This document shows, piece after piece, positions 4,846-7,065 of a DNA stretch of 7,065 bases. Both the position numbers and the translations under genes were made by a program. The number at the start of each line of letters is the position of its first letter. The first letter of the stretch is position 1. The notes under the pieces were generated by a model. The model was given only the letters and a program-made list of their open reading frames with translations. It had not been told where the DNA came from and made no database searches. The DNA lies in NCBI GenBank assembly GCA_937967725.1, contig CALBSY010000052.1, forward strand, positions 1 through 7,065. The letters run 5' to 3'. The DNA is from an uncultured Alphaproteobacteria bacterium. GTDB lineage: Bacteria > Pseudomonadota > Alphaproteobacteria > Caulobacterales > Aquidulcibacteraceae.

Positions 4846-5856
4846 ATGAGACGCGACCACACCCTCCCACGCGGCGAACTGCACCGCCTCACCCACAAAT
4901 CCGCCGTGCTCGAAGGCAACCCCCAGGGCGATCCGACCCAGCGCGATCTGCACGTTTGGACCCCGCCCGACTGGAGCTCAAAGGAGAGCCTGCCCCTGCT
5001 GGTGGACCTCACCGGCTATTGGGGCTGCGGGCTTGGCCACACCAATTGGAAAAACCTGGGCGAGAACGTGCCGGAACGGCTCGACCGGTTGGCGCACGAA
5101 GGCATGACGCGCGCCGTTGTGGCGTTCCCGGATTGCTTCACCAAGCTCTACGGCAATCAATATCTGAACAGCGAAGGGTCGGGCCGCTACGCCGATTACG
5201 TCTGCGAAGAGATCGTCCCCACCGTCGAGGCGAAGTTCAATTGCGGCGGCAAAGGCCGGCGCGGCGTGTTCGGCAAGAGCTCCGGCGGCTACGGCGCCGC
5301 CTGGCACGGGCTCAACCGCGCCGATTTCTGGGACGCCATCTCGATCAATTCCGGCGACATGGGATTTGACGCGCTCTACATTCCCGCCCTGCTCGAAGAC
5401 ATCATGCTGCTGCGCAAGCACGAGAACTCGATCGAGAAGTTCGTGCGCCACGTCGAGGCGCAGAAGAAAGTGAAGGACAACGAACGCATGGCGCTGATGG
5501 ATTTTGCCCAAAGCGCCTTCTTCGATCCGGATCCGACGCAATTCCGCTGCATGCGCCTGCCGCTCGATCCTCACACCGGCGAGTTCATTCCCGAGCGCTG
5601 GAGCAATTGGCTGAAGCACGACCCGGTGGTGATGTTCGACACACTGGGCGAAAATCTCAAGAAGCTGAAGCTGATCTACATGGATTGCGGCGACCATGAT
5701 CAGTTCCGCATCCACCTTGGCATGCGCCGCTTCGCTAAGAAGCTCACGGCCGCCGGCATCGCGCACACCTACGAAGAGTACGACGACGATCATTCGGACG
5801 TGGATTATCGCATGGACATCTTCTTGCCGCTGCTGGCGAAGACGCTCAGCGCCTGA
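4846..5856 (+). CDS. Putative alpha/beta-hydrolase, esterase D/enterochelin-esterase type
   Basis: A 336-residue protein without a signal peptide or membrane helix, so probably cytoplasmic. It has the layout of the putative-esterase family (Pfam PF00756 type): an early strand LPLLVDLTGYWG (49-60), a region VVAFPDCF (91-98) as in esterase D-like enzymes, and the nucleophile elbow GKSSG at 143-147 in VFGKSSGGYGA, making Ser145 the likely nucleophile. Later strand LKLIYMDCGDHDQF (274-287) offers Asp283 or Asp285, and EEYDDDHSD (310-318) offers His316, completing a plausible triad in the right order. Residues 180-265, rich in charged helices and including FDPDPTQFRC, form a lid-like insert. Substrate cannot be inferred. 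No siderophore or polyketide genes lie nearby, so enterochelin hydrolysis is unlikely. It is transcribed away from argD and towards ettA. Confidence 0.85.
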   Translation: MRRDHTLPRGELHRLTHKSAVLEGNPQGDPTQRDLHVWTPPDWSSKESLPLLVDLTGYWGCGLGHTNWKNLGENVPERLDRLAHEGMTRAVVAFPDCFTKLYGNQYLNSEGSGRYADYVCEEIVPTVEAKFNCGGKGRRGVFGKSSGGYGAAWHGLNRADFWDAISINSGDMGFDALYIPALLEDIMLLRKHENSIEKFVRHVEAQKKVKDNERMALMDFAQSAFFDPDPTQFRCMRLPLDPHTGEFIPERWSNWLKHDPVVMFDTLGENLKKLKLIYMDCGDHDQFRIHLGMRRFAKKLTAAGIAHTYEEYDDDHSDVDYRMDIFLPLLAKTLSA

Positions 5857-5860
5857 GTGT
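5842..5860 (+). terminator. Weak stem-loop over the hydrolase stop codon
   Basis: ACGCTCAG and CTGAGTGT pair over eight positions, one of them G-T, around the loop CGC. The TGA stop (5854-5856) lies inside the stem. Only 33 bases separate this gene from the ettA stop on the other strand, so a terminator is expected here. No T tract follows, so function is doubtful. Confidence 0.25.
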
Positions 5861-5889
5861 CATTCGTTGCTTCGCTGGTTCGCCGCCAC

Positions 5890-7065
<1,176 letters not shown>

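Noticed and set aside
4205..4849. 214-codon plus-strand frame opposite argD that reaches the spacer
   Set aside because: It lies antisense to argD, which has all its catalytic motifs, and it has no family features of its own.
4978..5793. 271-codon minus-strand open frame opposite the hydrolase
   Set aside because: It is a mirror of a convincing gene, has low-complexity Ala/Val/Glu composition and no family motif.

Overview
The window reads as chromosomal DNA of an alphaproteobacterium (my guess is the Caulobacterales/Hyphomonadaceae side). The reasons are the argD-argF-hslO cluster next to apaG and dcd, the long-type alphaproteobacterial dCTP deaminase, and GC-rich but mixed codon use. From about base 450 to the right edge it is gene-dense housekeeping DNA. 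I found no phage, insertion sequence, tRNA, rRNA or CRISPR array.

Layout. Bases 1-449 do not fit the rest. Bases 1-124 encode, on the minus strand, a membrane segment of an unidentified protein. Bases 125-449 encode, on the plus strand, an internal piece of a Lys/Pro/Ala-repeat protein with a TPR-like end, and nearly every third codon position is G or C. Neither piece has a proper start or stop. At about base 450 the sequence switches inside the dcd reading frame, leaving only the first 75 codons of dcd (450-674, minus). This looks like a chimeric join, or much less likely a real rearrangement.

From 755 the plus strand carries apaG and a cupin gene, coupled by a TGATG overlap. The cupin gene meets the minus-strand hslO tail to tail, sharing a CTAG that serves as stop codon for both. 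The minus-strand unit argD-argF-hslO (4765 to 1686) has a 4-bp GTGA overlap between argD and argF and a short gap before hslO. It encodes two arginine biosynthesis steps and the redox-regulated chaperone Hsp33. Divergent from argD, across an 80-bp spacer with two adjoining inverted repeats and a perfect TATAAT, lies an uncharacterised alpha/beta-hydrolase (4846-5856, plus). It converges on ettA, an ABC-F translation factor on the minus strand that runs off the right edge.

The genes are mostly core functions: ornithine and citrulline synthesis, protein quality control, translation control and nucleotide metabolism. I see no convincing new multi-gene system. The points most worth a second look are the composite left end, the cupin with an altered metal site, the argD/hydrolase spacer and the hydrolase itself.
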